From contig OMXV01000012.1 in the NCBI GenBank assembly GCA_900315075.1, positions 1 to 64,000 of the forward strand: a DNA stretch of 64,000 bases, read 5' to 3'. The notes under the pieces were generated by a model, which worked only from the letters and a program-made list of their open reading frames with translations, did not search any database and was not told where the DNA came from. The position numbers and the translations under genes were made by a program. This DNA is from an uncultured Prevotellaceae bacterium. GTDB lineage: Bacteria > Bacteroidota > Bacteroidia > Bacteroidales > Bacteroidaceae. Below, one piece after another: positions 41,401 to 49,817 of this stretch (position 1 is its first letter; every line of letters begins with the position of its first letter).

Positions 41401-41640
41401 GCTCAAGGCAATTACATCATTCGTTTCACAAACGAGAGCAGATATGGCTATTTCGACGAATATCTGCTGTTGGCATGCGACCTGCGGTTAGACCCCAGTT
41501 CGGGCATCCATACACCCTATGCCGAAACAACGACACCTGCCATCTATTCGATTTCAGGTGTACGCCAGTCTGCCATCAGTCGCGGTCTCAATATCGTCCG
41601 CACTGCCGATGGAAAGACGAAGAAAGTGATGGTAAAGTAA
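38494..41640 (+). CDS. GH98 glycoside hydrolase with CBM and InlB-like repeat
   Basis: A 1048-residue secreted protein (signal peptide ending VSAQ). The catalytic part (about 27-500) matches GH98: PLWLVHIDVWNVADPQKIIDLIP, GWNYAEQFWGFDE with the likely acid, GGFLTVSFCGNIW, and IWIDMFRKVIDG. About 600-750 is a CBM6-like domain (IIIEAEDMDM, RAGNIYLMMNGSKH), followed by an InlB-type beta-repeat (VTVRDADHGQVVANTNEAAE) and a further beta domain. The end (PAIYSISGVRQ... KKVMVK) looks like a sorting tail. GH98 includes blood-group endo-beta-galactosidases and, in Bacteroides, endoxylanases on branched xylan. With the xylan locus next door, xylan is the better guess. It is monocistronic and converges with the next gene across 6 bp. 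Confidence 0.85.
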   Translation: MMKKSISRIVFSFLLLMMAAQSVSAQQRRPIDAAHPLWLVHIDVWNVADPQKIIDLIPEDVKPYVCMNLSLSCQYDKEKNVYKMPRCAVRTYKSWATVCQQNGLWFTCQPASGGHTHIQDDDLVTFEYFFKHYPNFLGWNYAEQFWGFDEAGDKSSSTQTSRWELFANLVEMSHQYGGFLTVSFCGNIWSHGLNPIGQMKRNQHLLEACRKYPEAILWLYKYTTSSCFYNNESVTFSPFISGLAKNYGVRYDNCGWNGAMESLVGKDKCKYPVAAGIGTVMEQTGINGGAVWDGPELIWTEDFRNIGDTTVDGYKRRNWTTFPGFDNIWIDMFRKVIDGTLRIPTREEVVDRTKIVVVNDINTGGDEQRYAAWGNLYDGLYKQDDPANRGNGQWMDNFCYFKKTGRYATIPVALELYDDVAKSIPVQVKKSQYSSRWSTIAKKVEEFNAQYPEVSKGDLFVARIANQLVTYTPYTYLNKKKTAQASIPLVYNTCDTLELQYGKLSSGLIREYADHIDLYLNNYRTDTTAMVTDKVIVKGATTEPSYTFTKRVNATCTSTASWEDGIYTITVSHNGPVDITIQCAGTASRNDQAAVSQPLSLPQQPAEYNGPIIIEAEDMDMRNVAGATYTNSGYYVPDVLEYAGNGYVDFGSNTSAALRHQLKMRQGGAYTLTVRYTNTQRAGNIYLMMNGSKHVMACEKTAKNEWKKASVNVTLNAGMNDLTISNSAGVPLRIDQIIYAPEGMEAEKFLVTVRDADHGQVVANTNEAAEGETVTLTVDAESGYQLQELRVVNSVYYTMEKTIAVNTDDNEITFTMPDDNVTLQPVFADMSSVYHLDFNPVMTGTIPEGWRCTQESNEVHEYPNNYSAGARTFAGFTGYQGKALYWREESAEYGRQSAYPLTLQPGNYQLSFAMAAWKESPKYKVQVLNASTGRAVATSEVITATPNANGSTGANLTSAELHEIPVNITAQGNYIIRFTNESRYGYFDEYLLLACDLRLDPSSGIHTPYAETTTPAIYSISGVRQSAISRGLNIVRTADGKTKKVMVK

Positions 41641-41646
41641 GTCTAT

Positions 41647-42510
41647 TTAGCGCTCTGACGCATAGAAATTCATGACGAGGGGTCGGGAGGTGGTTTTATA
41701 TTTCCCGGAGAAAGAACTGCTGTTGAGATAACCCTCAAAATAGTAGCCAGTAGGGGAACCACCCTTGTACTCCTTGATTGTGGCTTTGCCGCTGCTATCC
41801 ACCGTTCCTGAAAGGGTCACCCACACATTCTCTCCATTTGTGACAATATAATCCCCATTGACACGATTCCCTGTCACAGAGAGATTCATATTGAAATTAT
41901 AAACATCGCTTTTGTAGGTGATGTTTCCAGAGAAATTATAATAATTGGTGGTTTCTGCGGGTGGAGCTGGTGGAGTTACAGGTTCAGCTTCTTTTGTTCC
42001 GTCCTTCTTGGGCTCAGGTTCTATATCCTTTTCACTTTCAGCAATCTTCCCTCCGTCGTCATCTTTGAAATCACTTGTCTCATCGTTATAGGTGTCATTG
42101 CCAGTAATAACTTCGTGGGTGGTTTTACTTTCAGTGGAGTCGCCTTTGTCTTTTAACAGGAAAAATGCTCCTACACCACCACCGATTAGTAGTAGTGCTG
42201 CCAATAGGATGAATAGCATTTTTTTATTTGAGCCGTTCTTCTCGGGAGGCATTTGAGGAGGATAGGATGGGGGATAGGCTCCACCTTGTGAGGGGGTGTT
42301 CTGGTTATTATACGTCCTCTGTGTCTCTTCATTGACATCCTGATACTGTGTGGCTTCACCATTACCACCTTGAAACTGTGTGGCATCGTTGTCACCGCCT
42401 TGAAATTGAGTGGCATCGTTGTCGGGCTGCATTTGTCCGCAAAACATACATTGCTGAGCATCTTTTGGCATCACTGTGCCACAATATGGACATTTTTTTG
42501 TGAGTTTCAT
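41647..42510 (-). CDS. Zinc-ribbon single-pass membrane protein with C-terminal beta domain
   Basis: A 287-residue protein with the same plan as the one at 10318-11445. The N-terminal zinc ribbon (CPYCGTVMPKDAQQCMFCG, residues 8-26) is followed by Asn/Asp/Gln/Thr-rich repeats (DNDATQFQGG), a Lys-rich stop and a transmembrane helix (MLFILLAALLLIGGGVGAFFLL). Then comes an acidic region (DDDGGKIAESEKD), a Pro/Glu linker and a folded-looking C-terminal domain (about 195-287, YYNFSGNITYKSDVYNFNMN). The ribbon is cytoplasmic and the beta domain periplasmic. The function is unknown. It lies next to the xus operon but is separated from it by a strong terminator, so it is probably independent. Confidence 0.78.
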   Translation of the reverse strand: MKLTKKCPYCGTVMPKDAQQCMFCGQMQPDNDATQFQGGDNDATQFQGGNGEATQYQDVNEETQRTYNNQNTPSQGGAYPPSYPPQMPPEKNGSNKKMLFILLAALLLIGGGVGAFFLLKDKGDSTESKTTHEVITGNDTYNDETSDFKDDDGGKIAESEKDIEPEPKKDGTKEAEPVTPPAPPAETTNYYNFSGNITYKSDVYNFNMNLSVTGNRVNGDYIVTNGENVWVTLSGTVDSSGKATIKEYKGGSPTGYYFEGYLNSSSFSGKYKTTSRPLVMNFYASER

Positions 42511-42624
42511 AAGCTTGGAATTTTCGGCAAAGATAGTAAAAAAAAATGTTACATAGAAACAAGTAACATAAAATTCAATTCATTTGAAGTGTTTGGTCGG
42601 TTGATTATATCACTATTATACCTA

Positions 42625-42658
42625 AAAAAGAGGGCGTGCCAATGCACGCCCTCTTTTT
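42625..42658. terminator. Strong bidirectional terminator at the end of the xus operon
   Basis: A perfect 10-bp GC-rich stem (42630-42639 with 42644-42653) with 4-nt loop, flanked by A5 (42625-42629) and T5 (42654-42658). It terminates the minus-strand operon 20 bp after its last gene and can also stop plus-strand transcription. Confidence 0.9.
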
Positions 42659-42678
42659 AATATGAGAAATAATAATTC

Positions 42679-44910
42679 TTACTTAGCAATATACTTCTTG
42701 CCGTTGGTAACCACGATGCCCTTGTAATCCTTAGATACACGCTGGCCAGCGAGGTTGTAGGTAACGGTAGGAACAGTGCTTTCCTTAACTACGTTGTTGA
42801 TACCATCATCGATTGGAACGAATTGTTCTGGATTACCACCAAGAATCTTCACAAAGAAGTTCTCTGAGCCAGTCTCGTTGATAAGAGATTCTGTGCCGTC
42901 CTCAGTCTTCCAGACAAAGTCTTTCATCTCATACGTGTTAGCATCCTTGATTTCTGACAGGTTGAAGGCGATTGACTTCAAGTCGCCTGCTGACTGGGGA
43001 GTAGGAATCGTGAATGTAGTTTCGAAGTCCTGCCATTCTTCTGTGAAGTTGACATCACCGATAGCTGCATAATGCCGATATTCACCTGGATTGGTATGAA
43101 TTTGGGTTGTAACTTTTGCAGGAATAGCACTCTTGTATTTGAACTGGACAACAGTTGATTCACCAACAGAGAGTGTGCGGTTAGCGACAATCCAGAACTG
43201 GTTGTCCCATGGCTGACCTGTACCAATTCCTTCCTCTCCGTCTTGTGGTGTACCGTCATCCTTTGCAGGCTTATAGTCTCTCTCAAGAGCATTGATAGTA
43301 ACATGTGTTGGGTTAGGCTTGATTTCAGGAATCTGAACGTCTTCACCCTCGAGCATTTCGAATGCCATTGACTGGAAATAGTCATCGATATAAATCTTCC
43401 ATACACCAGAACCTGGGAGAGTCAGCTTAGCAAGACTGGAAGGTTGGTAGGGAAGCCATGTGTCAGGATTGTTCTCGATAGTACCAGTTGGTTTCAGGGT
43501 GTTGCTCTTGAAAGCAGCGTCATTACCGCGAACGGTAGAGATCATAACCTGATTAACGTAGGTGTCCTTCTTACCAGGCTCACCAATAGTAGCATACCAA
43601 TACTCTTCTGCCTCATCGTAAACAAACTGAGGAGCATTGTCGAAGTCGTACTCAAGACCTGCAATTGTGTTGCAACCAGCTACGAAGTAACCCTCGTCGA
43701 GTTTCATGCTCTGCCATGAGAGGTCATCGAAATAGAATGTAACAGCATCCTTAACAACGGAGTTCAGGTTGAATGCGATAGACCAACCATTAGCCATGTC
43801 GTCAGCGATTGTCATGATACCATCAAAATCCTGCCAATCTGTTGTGAAGGCAATGTTGCCAATAGCATGCCAGATGAGGTAGTCGGATGGGTTCTGTTTG
43901 TGAATCTGAGTGTCTGTAGAGCTAACGGGAGCAGAAGCCTTGTAACGGAAGTGAATCTTCACTTGATCGCCAGCCTTCCAAGGTTTCGGTGACTGAATCC
44001 AGAACTGGTTGTCCCAAGCTGAAGGATCGCCTTCAGTGTCAGCTACCTGACCATGGCATACGAATACGTTGCTACCGTCAACATTTTCAATATCAGCGGG
44101 GAATGGATCCCAACCACCATCATCATTCATGTTGCGGCCCTTCTCTTTTGACCATGCACAAATCAGATAGTTCTTCTCCTGGTCGTTAAATCTTACGGTA
44201 GGATCTGGCCATGGAGTCTCAGCATCACCCATATAAGTTGGGATAGGATTGCCGTCAACGATGACAGGCTGGCCATCGCTTGTCAGCCACTCTTGCCATA
44301 CAGTTGGTCTTTGCTCCTTCTGCCATTCCTCAACTATCACATACTTCCATTCGATTGTTCCAGTAAAGGTACCTGGCTGAGCAACGAGGTTACAAGAAGC
44401 ACCGGCGATACCGCTGTACTCCCATTCTACCTCAGCCCAATCTGTGCCGATGGATACTGAACCACCAGCCTGCTGGCCTTGTCCCCAGCCCCAACCCATG
44501 TTGACGTTGACGCTCACTGGTTCTGAAGCTTTTACCATGGCCTTAACCTTGTACTGGCCATCAATCTGTGTTGGGATACCATCAGCAATGAAATACTGGT
44601 GCCAATATGGGCCAGCACCTGTTACCTTCTGATACTCTGTTCCACCTTGGGTAGTAACAGTACCAACAGAAGATTCTCCATCTTTCCATTTGGCATCACC
44701 ATCACCATCAAGGTCTGCCTGTGTTGCATACCTGTAATTTGCACCAAAGTCGGTCATCACACCTTCAAACCACTCTGGTACATAACCCATTACGTAGAAT
44801 GGGAAACCATTGTTGGACGAATAGTCGATCTTATAGACCTCTACCCAATCTGCCGCTCTTGCTCCCATGAAACATGTCAAGAGAGCCACAAGTGTAAAGA
44901 TTTTTTTCAT
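42679..44910 (-). CDS. Secreted multi-domain xylan-locus protein with CBM-like modules
   Basis: A 743-residue protein with signal peptide MKKIFTLVALLTCFMGARA. It is built of at least three beta-sandwich modules. The first, about 20-210, contains a Gly/Trp/Gln-rich loop (WGWGQGQQAGG). The second (about 290-420) and the third (about 545-690) share the text WDNQFWI, QVKIHFRYKA or VVQFKYKS, QIH, and DWQDFDG or EWQDFET, so they are internal duplicates of a CBM4/9-like type. A glycine-rich stretch lies between. The C-terminal tail (TVTYNLAGQRV... KKYIAK) is sorting-like. As the last gene of the operon, it is likely a surface glycan-binding protein. No catalytic motif is seen. The name is by context only. 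Confidence 0.72.
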   Translation of the reverse strand: MKKIFTLVALLTCFMGARAADWVEVYKIDYSSNNGFPFYVMGYVPEWFEGVMTDFGANYRYATQADLDGDGDAKWKDGESSVGTVTTQGGTEYQKVTGAGPYWHQYFIADGIPTQIDGQYKVKAMVKASEPVSVNVNMGWGWGQGQQAGGSVSIGTDWAEVEWEYSGIAGASCNLVAQPGTFTGTIEWKYVIVEEWQKEQRPTVWQEWLTSDGQPVIVDGNPIPTYMGDAETPWPDPTVRFNDQEKNYLICAWSKEKGRNMNDDGGWDPFPADIENVDGSNVFVCHGQVADTEGDPSAWDNQFWIQSPKPWKAGDQVKIHFRYKASAPVSSTDTQIHKQNPSDYLIWHAIGNIAFTTDWQDFDGIMTIADDMANGWSIAFNLNSVVKDAVTFYFDDLSWQSMKLDEGYFVAGCNTIAGLEYDFDNAPQFVYDEAEEYWYATIGEPGKKDTYVNQVMISTVRGNDAAFKSNTLKPTGTIENNPDTWLPYQPSSLAKLTLPGSGVWKIYIDDYFQSMAFEMLEGEDVQIPEIKPNPTHVTINALERDYKPAKDDGTPQDGEEGIGTGQPWDNQFWIVANRTLSVGESTVVQFKYKSAIPAKVTTQIHTNPGEYRHYAAIGDVNFTEEWQDFETTFTIPTPQSAGDLKSIAFNLSEIKDANTYEMKDFVWKTEDGTESLINETGSENFFVKILGGNPEQFVPIDDGINNVVKESTVPTVTYNLAGQRVSKDYKGIVVTNGKKYIAK

Positions 44911-44971
44911 AATAGAAATAATTAGTTAATAAAAAAGGAAAATATAATTTTGTATTTTTAATACTTTTGAA

Positions 44972-45024
44972 AGATAATTGCCAGGAATGTCAGAATGAAT
45001 CTTTTTTTTCACTGGCAATTATCT
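44972..45024 (-). promoter_or_regulatory. Intercistronic 13-bp stem-loop between the GH10-like and CBM-like genes
   Basis: Arms AGATAATTGCCAG (44972-44984) and its exact complement (45012-45024) with a 27-nt loop, in the 128-bp gap. Other xus gaps are 14-52 bp. It may adjust expression of the last gene by mRNA processing or partial termination. Confidence 0.55.
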
Positions 45025-45038
45025 GTCAGTATAGTTCA

Positions 45039-46706
45039 TTAGTTTCCACTGAGTGCATCGCAGAATGCTTTATAAGTGGCATTGCGCACCCAGTCTTTGG
45101 TCTTGCTGTCAATCGACCAGAGACCTACAGGGTCGCTTGTGTCTGCCAGGTTGCCCTTGCAGAGACCGGCCTGCTTGTCATGTGGAATCTTGTTCATGTA
45201 GCACTTGATCACGTAGCCATAGTAGTCGGCAAGCTTCTGGCGCTGGGCTTCAGTAATATCCTTTGCCGTAACATTGACGCCTGTTGCATCCTTATACTTG
45301 ATGTCGAAGTTGGACAGACGAACCAATTTACCTGTGGCAGCAAGGTTGTCAAGCAGGGCAATCAGCGTTGCCTCATTAACGGCCTGTGTTGCTGGGTCTT
45401 CGCTATAGCTGAGGTCTAATTTCGCATTGATACCATCTATCTTTGCCCCATTGGAATCCCAGATATGAATCCAATAGTTCAGACTTGCCATTTTCTGAGG
45501 ATCATCAAGGCCTGACTCACTGATAAAGAATTTCAACTCTGCAGGGTTGCCACCATACTTCTCGTAGGCTGTGCTTGCAACATTTGATACTTTCGGGGCA
45601 TAGTTTTCACTGCCAAGAATATCTTGCCAGAAGATATTTTCGGTTGAGTGCTTCAAGTCGAACATGCCGTTCTCAAGCACAGCTTTTGTGTCGATAGGCT
45701 CGTCGATGAGGTCGAAAGAATTGATACGGCCTTCGTTGATCTTCATCACTCCATCTATCCATGCGTTGAGAGCATAGTGGATTGTATCATTTCTTTCTTG
45801 CTCAGTCTGTGGACGGTGATTGTCTGGAGTGTGAATCACTTGAACAGTCTTGATATAGACATCTGAGGTCTGGTTACCCTCCATCATCACGTAACCGTTA
45901 GTTACACTATCAGCGGGTGTTACTGCCTCAATGACAACCTTTTGCCATTTTCCAGCTTTGATTTGGAACTTCTTATCACCTCCGCCTTCCTGAATCTTGT
46001 TGCCGGAGAAAGTAAACAGAAGACCAAGCTCATCCTTGTCAACCTTGGCAAAGAAAGTAATCGTGTATTTACCCATTGGATCAATGGGGAAATCTTCCAC
46101 GATATTAACCTTGGTCCTTCTGGCCCTTGGGATTTTGAGCGCATTTTCATCACCATCATAATTCTTTACGATTACAGGAGTCGTGCCTGAAGCTGTACCA
46201 GTGAATTCCTCCATGGTGGTGTAGTCAACAAACTTATCCTCTATAGGGTCAACAGGAATTTCTATTGGAGCGGTAAGATCTTTCAACCATCCGTCTGCCT
46301 GATTGGCATTCGCAACGAGAGGACTGCCATAAACGTCATATCCGATTTCCTGCACATGGATGAGAAGGTCACTCATGTCAAGGAAGTTCATCACGCCTCT
46401 TTCATTGATGATAGTACCCGACATCAGACTGGTGCCGAAAGAGACATTGTCGAAGTTGGTGACAGCGGCGGCATGGGCCAGTTCCTGCTTATTGAAATCT
46501 ACCACCTTGAGTGTTGCACCCAAAGTCATATTAGGAAACTGCTCTCTGTTGATATACGACTTAACAGGCCCCAAGTCCTTGTATGGCTCTACTATAGTAG
46601 GGTCGGGTTGAGCCGTGAAATCGTCTGTCACATTATAGTCGGCACAGGATACCGCAAGTGCTCCTGCCGCTAATATCAAGAAACCATTTCTAATAATATT
46701 CTTCAT
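45039..46706 (-). CDS. GH10-like lipoprotein, catalytically degenerate, xylan-binding candidate
   Basis: A 555-residue lipoprotein (lipobox Cys21 in LAVSCADY). It aligns with GH10 xylanases: strands GATLKV, NFDNVSFGT, IGYDVYGSPLV, SFDLIDEPID and VRLSNFDIKYK. A beta-sandwich domain (about 150-295) is inserted, as in other Bacteroidetes GH10 enzymes. The acid/base Glu is kept (Glu336), but the nucleophile position is Asn466 (TELD becomes SNFD), the ENDMKP region is FGTSLMSG and WHSQ is NANQ. It should therefore bind xylan but hardly cut it. In P. bryantii the sixth xus gene is an active GH10 enzyme. It is co-transcribed, 15 bp after xusE. Activity remains to be measured; the alignment is by eye. 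Confidence 0.78.
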   Translation of the reverse strand: MKNIIRNGFLILAAGALAVSCADYNVTDDFTAQPDPTIVEPYKDLGPVKSYINREQFPNMTLGATLKVVDFNKQELAHAAAVTNFDNVSFGTSLMSGTIINERGVMNFLDMSDLLIHVQEIGYDVYGSPLVANANQADGWLKDLTAPIEIPVDPIEDKFVDYTTMEEFTGTASGTTPVIVKNYDGDENALKIPRARRTKVNIVEDFPIDPMGKYTITFFAKVDKDELGLLFTFSGNKIQEGGGDKKFQIKAGKWQKVVIEAVTPADSVTNGYVMMEGNQTSDVYIKTVQVIHTPDNHRPQTEQERNDTIHYALNAWIDGVMKINEGRINSFDLIDEPIDTKAVLENGMFDLKHSTENIFWQDILGSENYAPKVSNVASTAYEKYGGNPAELKFFISESGLDDPQKMASLNYWIHIWDSNGAKIDGINAKLDLSYSEDPATQAVNEATLIALLDNLAATGKLVRLSNFDIKYKDATGVNVTAKDITEAQRQKLADYYGYVIKCYMNKIPHDKQAGLCKGNLADTSDPVGLWSIDSKTKDWVRNATYKAFCDALSGN

Positions 46707-46721
46707 ATTCTGAGCCTCCTA

Positions 46722-47924
46722 TTATTTTAAAACATATTTTGGGGAGAAGAACACCTTTTTGTTTGACTCACGGGTCTGAACTACAAGCGTGTCATTTGTC
46801 GATATTTGCACATCGTTTTCAAGAATCCAATCCACTTCTTTACCATTTACAGTTTTCTTACCAATAACTCTACCTTTCTTGAAGGTTACATTGTACGCCA
46901 GACGGAGAATGTCGCGTTGGATGGGCTTTCCATTCATATTGCCCCATTGATAGTCTTTGTATTCAGGCTTCTCGGTCCCCTTGATGATAAATTCACCAGA
47001 ACCGTCAGAGGGAATCTCTTCATCGTCAGAGGTTATTGTACACTGATTTCCATTGAATGTGAGGATGAGATTACAACTTTGAGAAGGTCTGGTCTCTCCT
47101 GAAGCGTCTTTACCTATATTTATTGATATAGGGAAGATTGCCTGCGACATGTTCTTGGTCTTAATACCGCATACCTCATCGTACTGGTTGACAGGGTTCT
47201 CCTTGTAGTGCTCAAGGTCAGTGTTGATAAGCGAGAAATCCTTACGGACAACCGTGTTGGTAACACCATTCTCTGTCACATTGTCCACACCACGACGAAT
47301 GTATTTTCCCTGCCAAGGGTTCATATACTTCACACAGTATAGTACATAGTCCTTTGCAAGAATATCCCAGTCGTCAGTATTTGTACGTGCTGGAGAGAGC
47401 CCTTCACGTGGCTGGCCTGTAAGGATATGGTCGATGCCTTTTACACTGGTCATCAAAAGTGGAATGACGTAGGTGTTCTCGATTGCCTTTGGATCGTTGA
47501 AGAAGGCATCTGTGAACTGCACCTCTACATAGCCTCGGGAATTGCCATTGTAAGCAATCTGGTTGGATGAAAGGCTGTAGTATGACGTGGGCATGGGCCT
47601 AACAGGCTCTGCTGGGTTACCACCTTCATCAGTAAAATAGAGGTTGTCGCAGAGTGACTCATCCACCATAATATCTACTGTTGCTTTACGTCCGCCGTAT
47701 GCACCACCCATGGTTGACCAAATCTGGCACTTGTGAGCGTTGTCAAGCGTGTTGTCGTAGATGTCATTACCAAGTACGAGTGTACGCACAGGGTACTGAT
47801 AGGCGAAGTAGGCTGTTGTTCCTTCTTCATAGTCTGGGAACTCCTTGTCAGCATTATAGCAGGATGCAAATGCGAGAGAGAGAGCTCCCAGGGCTACTCC
47901 GTATATATATTTCTTCATCTTCAT
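46722..47924 (-). CDS. xusE: DUF1735-type lipoprotein, XusE-like
   Basis: A 400-residue lipoprotein with a lipobox (LAFASC, Cys22). The N-terminal part (TTAYFAYQYPVRTLVLGND to GTEKPEYKD) has the DUF1735/Ig-like text seen in surface glycan-binding proteins, followed by a C-terminal beta domain (PIQRDILRLAYNVTFKKGR). Its place, directly after the second SusD, matches XusE of the xylan locus, a component of unknown detail thought to bind the polysaccharide. The gap to the preceding gene is 42 bp and to the following gene 15 bp. The gene name is given by position and family; the sequence itself gives no catalytic motif. Confidence 0.75.
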   Translation of the reverse strand: MKMKKYIYGVALGALSLAFASCYNADKEFPDYEEGTTAYFAYQYPVRTLVLGNDIYDNTLDNAHKCQIWSTMGGAYGGRKATVDIMVDESLCDNLYFTDEGGNPAEPVRPMPTSYYSLSSNQIAYNGNSRGYVEVQFTDAFFNDPKAIENTYVIPLLMTSVKGIDHILTGQPREGLSPARTNTDDWDILAKDYVLYCVKYMNPWQGKYIRRGVDNVTENGVTNTVVRKDFSLINTDLEHYKENPVNQYDEVCGIKTKNMSQAIFPISINIGKDASGETRPSQSCNLILTFNGNQCTITSDDEEIPSDGSGEFIIKGTEKPEYKDYQWGNMNGKPIQRDILRLAYNVTFKKGRVIGKKTVNGKEVDWILENDVQISTNDTLVVQTRESNKKVFFSPKYVLK

Positions 47925-47966
47925 AATTGTTCAATTATCCATTATCAATTATCCATTATCAATTCA

Positions 47967-49790
47967 TTACCATCCCTTGTTCTGCTTGAGGTTGCTCCAT
48001 TTGAGCACCTCATTCTTCGGAATGGGGCCATACATTTGATAAGAGTTGTCATACTCACGTTTTTCGACTTCAAAGTATTTGTAGGTGAGTTCACCAGTTG
48101 CTTTGTCGAGATTAATCTCCACACCTTTGATAGCCTCATTGAGCGGCAACATCCAACGACGTAGATCCCAGAAACGCTTGTTCTCAAAGCAAAGTTCGAT
48201 GCGGCGCTCGTTGCGGATGAGGTCTCTCATCTTATTTTGGTCGCCTGCGCACTCTTCAAGATATACATCACCTTCTGCAAGTGGCTGTCCAATCTCGTTG
48301 GTGGCAAGGCCGGCACGCTCACGGATGGCTTTAATCACGTCGTAGGCGGTGAAGCCTACACCCGTTGGGTCAGCCTTAGGACCCCAGGCATCATTGGCGG
48401 CTTCCGCGTATGCAAGGAATATCTCTGTGTAACGGATGCGTGGATAGATATGATACTGTTCAATTAATGAACTGCCCTGCGGATTGACATCGTCGCGGAG
48501 AAATTTCAGCAGGTAATAGCCTGTGCGAGTTGCATTATCTTTATTAAGGTTGTCATAAGACTCACCCTTAGCGTTAGGATAATTTCCTGTGATGATTTCA
48601 CTTCTTCTTAATGTAACGCCGTTATACAGGACATCGTCTGCAAGACGCGGGTCACGGTTTGCGTAGGGATTCTGGGGATCATAACCTGAGTTCGGAGCAG
48701 TGATGGGAAGACCGCTACGCATGGGGAATGCATCAACGAAATTCTGTGACGGGTTGACAAGACCATTGCCAAAGAGCGACGGTGGAAAGTTGTCTCTTTC
48801 TTGAGCTGCATCTTTCGAATGGTCTTCGCGCCAAAGCATTTCAGGCATTTCCGATGCACTGGGTTCCAACTTTGTCTTATTCTTATACCAGATGTTGCCT
48901 GTAGGGTCGAAGCCTTCCATTCCACCAATACGTTTGAGCACGTTGGCAGCAAGTATGGCAGCATCAGCAGAAGTCACACCACTTTGATCACGGTAGGCAG
49001 GACTGGCTGCAAGAAGGGCAACTTGTGCCTTGATAGCCTCTGCACACTTACCAGACATGAGATTGTTGGCCTTCTTACCAAAGACGAGATTGTAGTTGGA
49101 TGTATTGGCACCAATAGCTACATACTTTGCAGGGATATCCTCAATATTGGCAATGTCTATATAATCAAAGGGGAGAAGTGTCATCGCACTGTCGCAGTCA
49201 GCAAAAATTTGCTTTACACAGTCAGCAAATGTGGCGCGAGGCTGATTGAAGTCGGAACTACCGTCTTCTGGGGTTGTCAGCAAGGGTACACCATAGAGAA
49301 TGCCATCGTCGGCATAGCCACTGTGGACTGTCAGCAAATAGTAATAGAAAAGTGCACGAAGACCAAATGCTTCGCCTTTCAAACGGTCGATGAACATCTG
49401 CTGCTTGGAAGCTGCGCTGGGGGCCCATTTCACCTTATCCACTATCGTGAGGAACTTGTTGGCGTACTGGATACCGTCTTTACAGTTGTCCCATACCGAC
49501 ATAGGATTGTTGTCTGCTTTCCATGAACCATACGTTGCCATATTATAATAAGCGTTGCTCAAATTGTTGGTCGTAGCATCATCTGTGGCAATGTCCGTCT
49601 GGGTGGTCGTCATATAGGGAAGACGATCATACGCATACATCAATATTCCATGTGCATAAGCCGATTCTTGGTACATGGCATCCTCCTGTCTGGTATTCTC
49701 GTCTGCCGGCTCAAACATATCATTGCAGGAGCAGAGACCGAGGATACCTATAAAATACAATATAATGTTTCTTGTCTTCATAATTTTCAA
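47967..49790 (-). CDS. xusD: SusD/RagB outer-membrane lipoprotein, XusD-like
   Basis: A 607-residue lipoprotein with the SusD fold: lipobox LCSCND near residue 22, an N-terminal TPR-like part (LKGEAFGLRALFYYYLLTVHSGY) and the C-terminal RagB/SusD part (RIRYTEIFLAYAEAAND, LIRNERRIELCFENKRFWDLRRW, ending LKQNKGW). SusD proteins cap the SusC channel and capture oligosaccharides. It pairs with the SusC gene 27 bp upstream. Its size and place fit XusD. The sugar is inferred to be xylan from the locus; binding residues cannot be named here. Confidence 0.9.
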   Translation of the reverse strand: MKIMKTRNIILYFIGILGLCSCNDMFEPADENTRQEDAMYQESAYAHGILMYAYDRLPYMTTTQTDIATDDATTNNLSNAYYNMATYGSWKADNNPMSVWDNCKDGIQYANKFLTIVDKVKWAPSAASKQQMFIDRLKGEAFGLRALFYYYLLTVHSGYADDGILYGVPLLTTPEDGSSDFNQPRATFADCVKQIFADCDSAMTLLPFDYIDIANIEDIPAKYVAIGANTSNYNLVFGKKANNLMSGKCAEAIKAQVALLAASPAYRDQSGVTSADAAILAANVLKRIGGMEGFDPTGNIWYKNKTKLEPSASEMPEMLWREDHSKDAAQERDNFPPSLFGNGLVNPSQNFVDAFPMRSGLPITAPNSGYDPQNPYANRDPRLADDVLYNGVTLRRSEIITGNYPNAKGESYDNLNKDNATRTGYYLLKFLRDDVNPQGSSLIEQYHIYPRIRYTEIFLAYAEAANDAWGPKADPTGVGFTAYDVIKAIRERAGLATNEIGQPLAEGDVYLEECAGDQNKMRDLIRNERRIELCFENKRFWDLRRWMLPLNEAIKGVEINLDKATGELTYKYFEVEKREYDNSYQMYGPIPKNEVLKWSNLKQNKGW

Positions 49791-49817
49791 TTTTCAATTA
49801 TCAATTGTCAATTGGAA

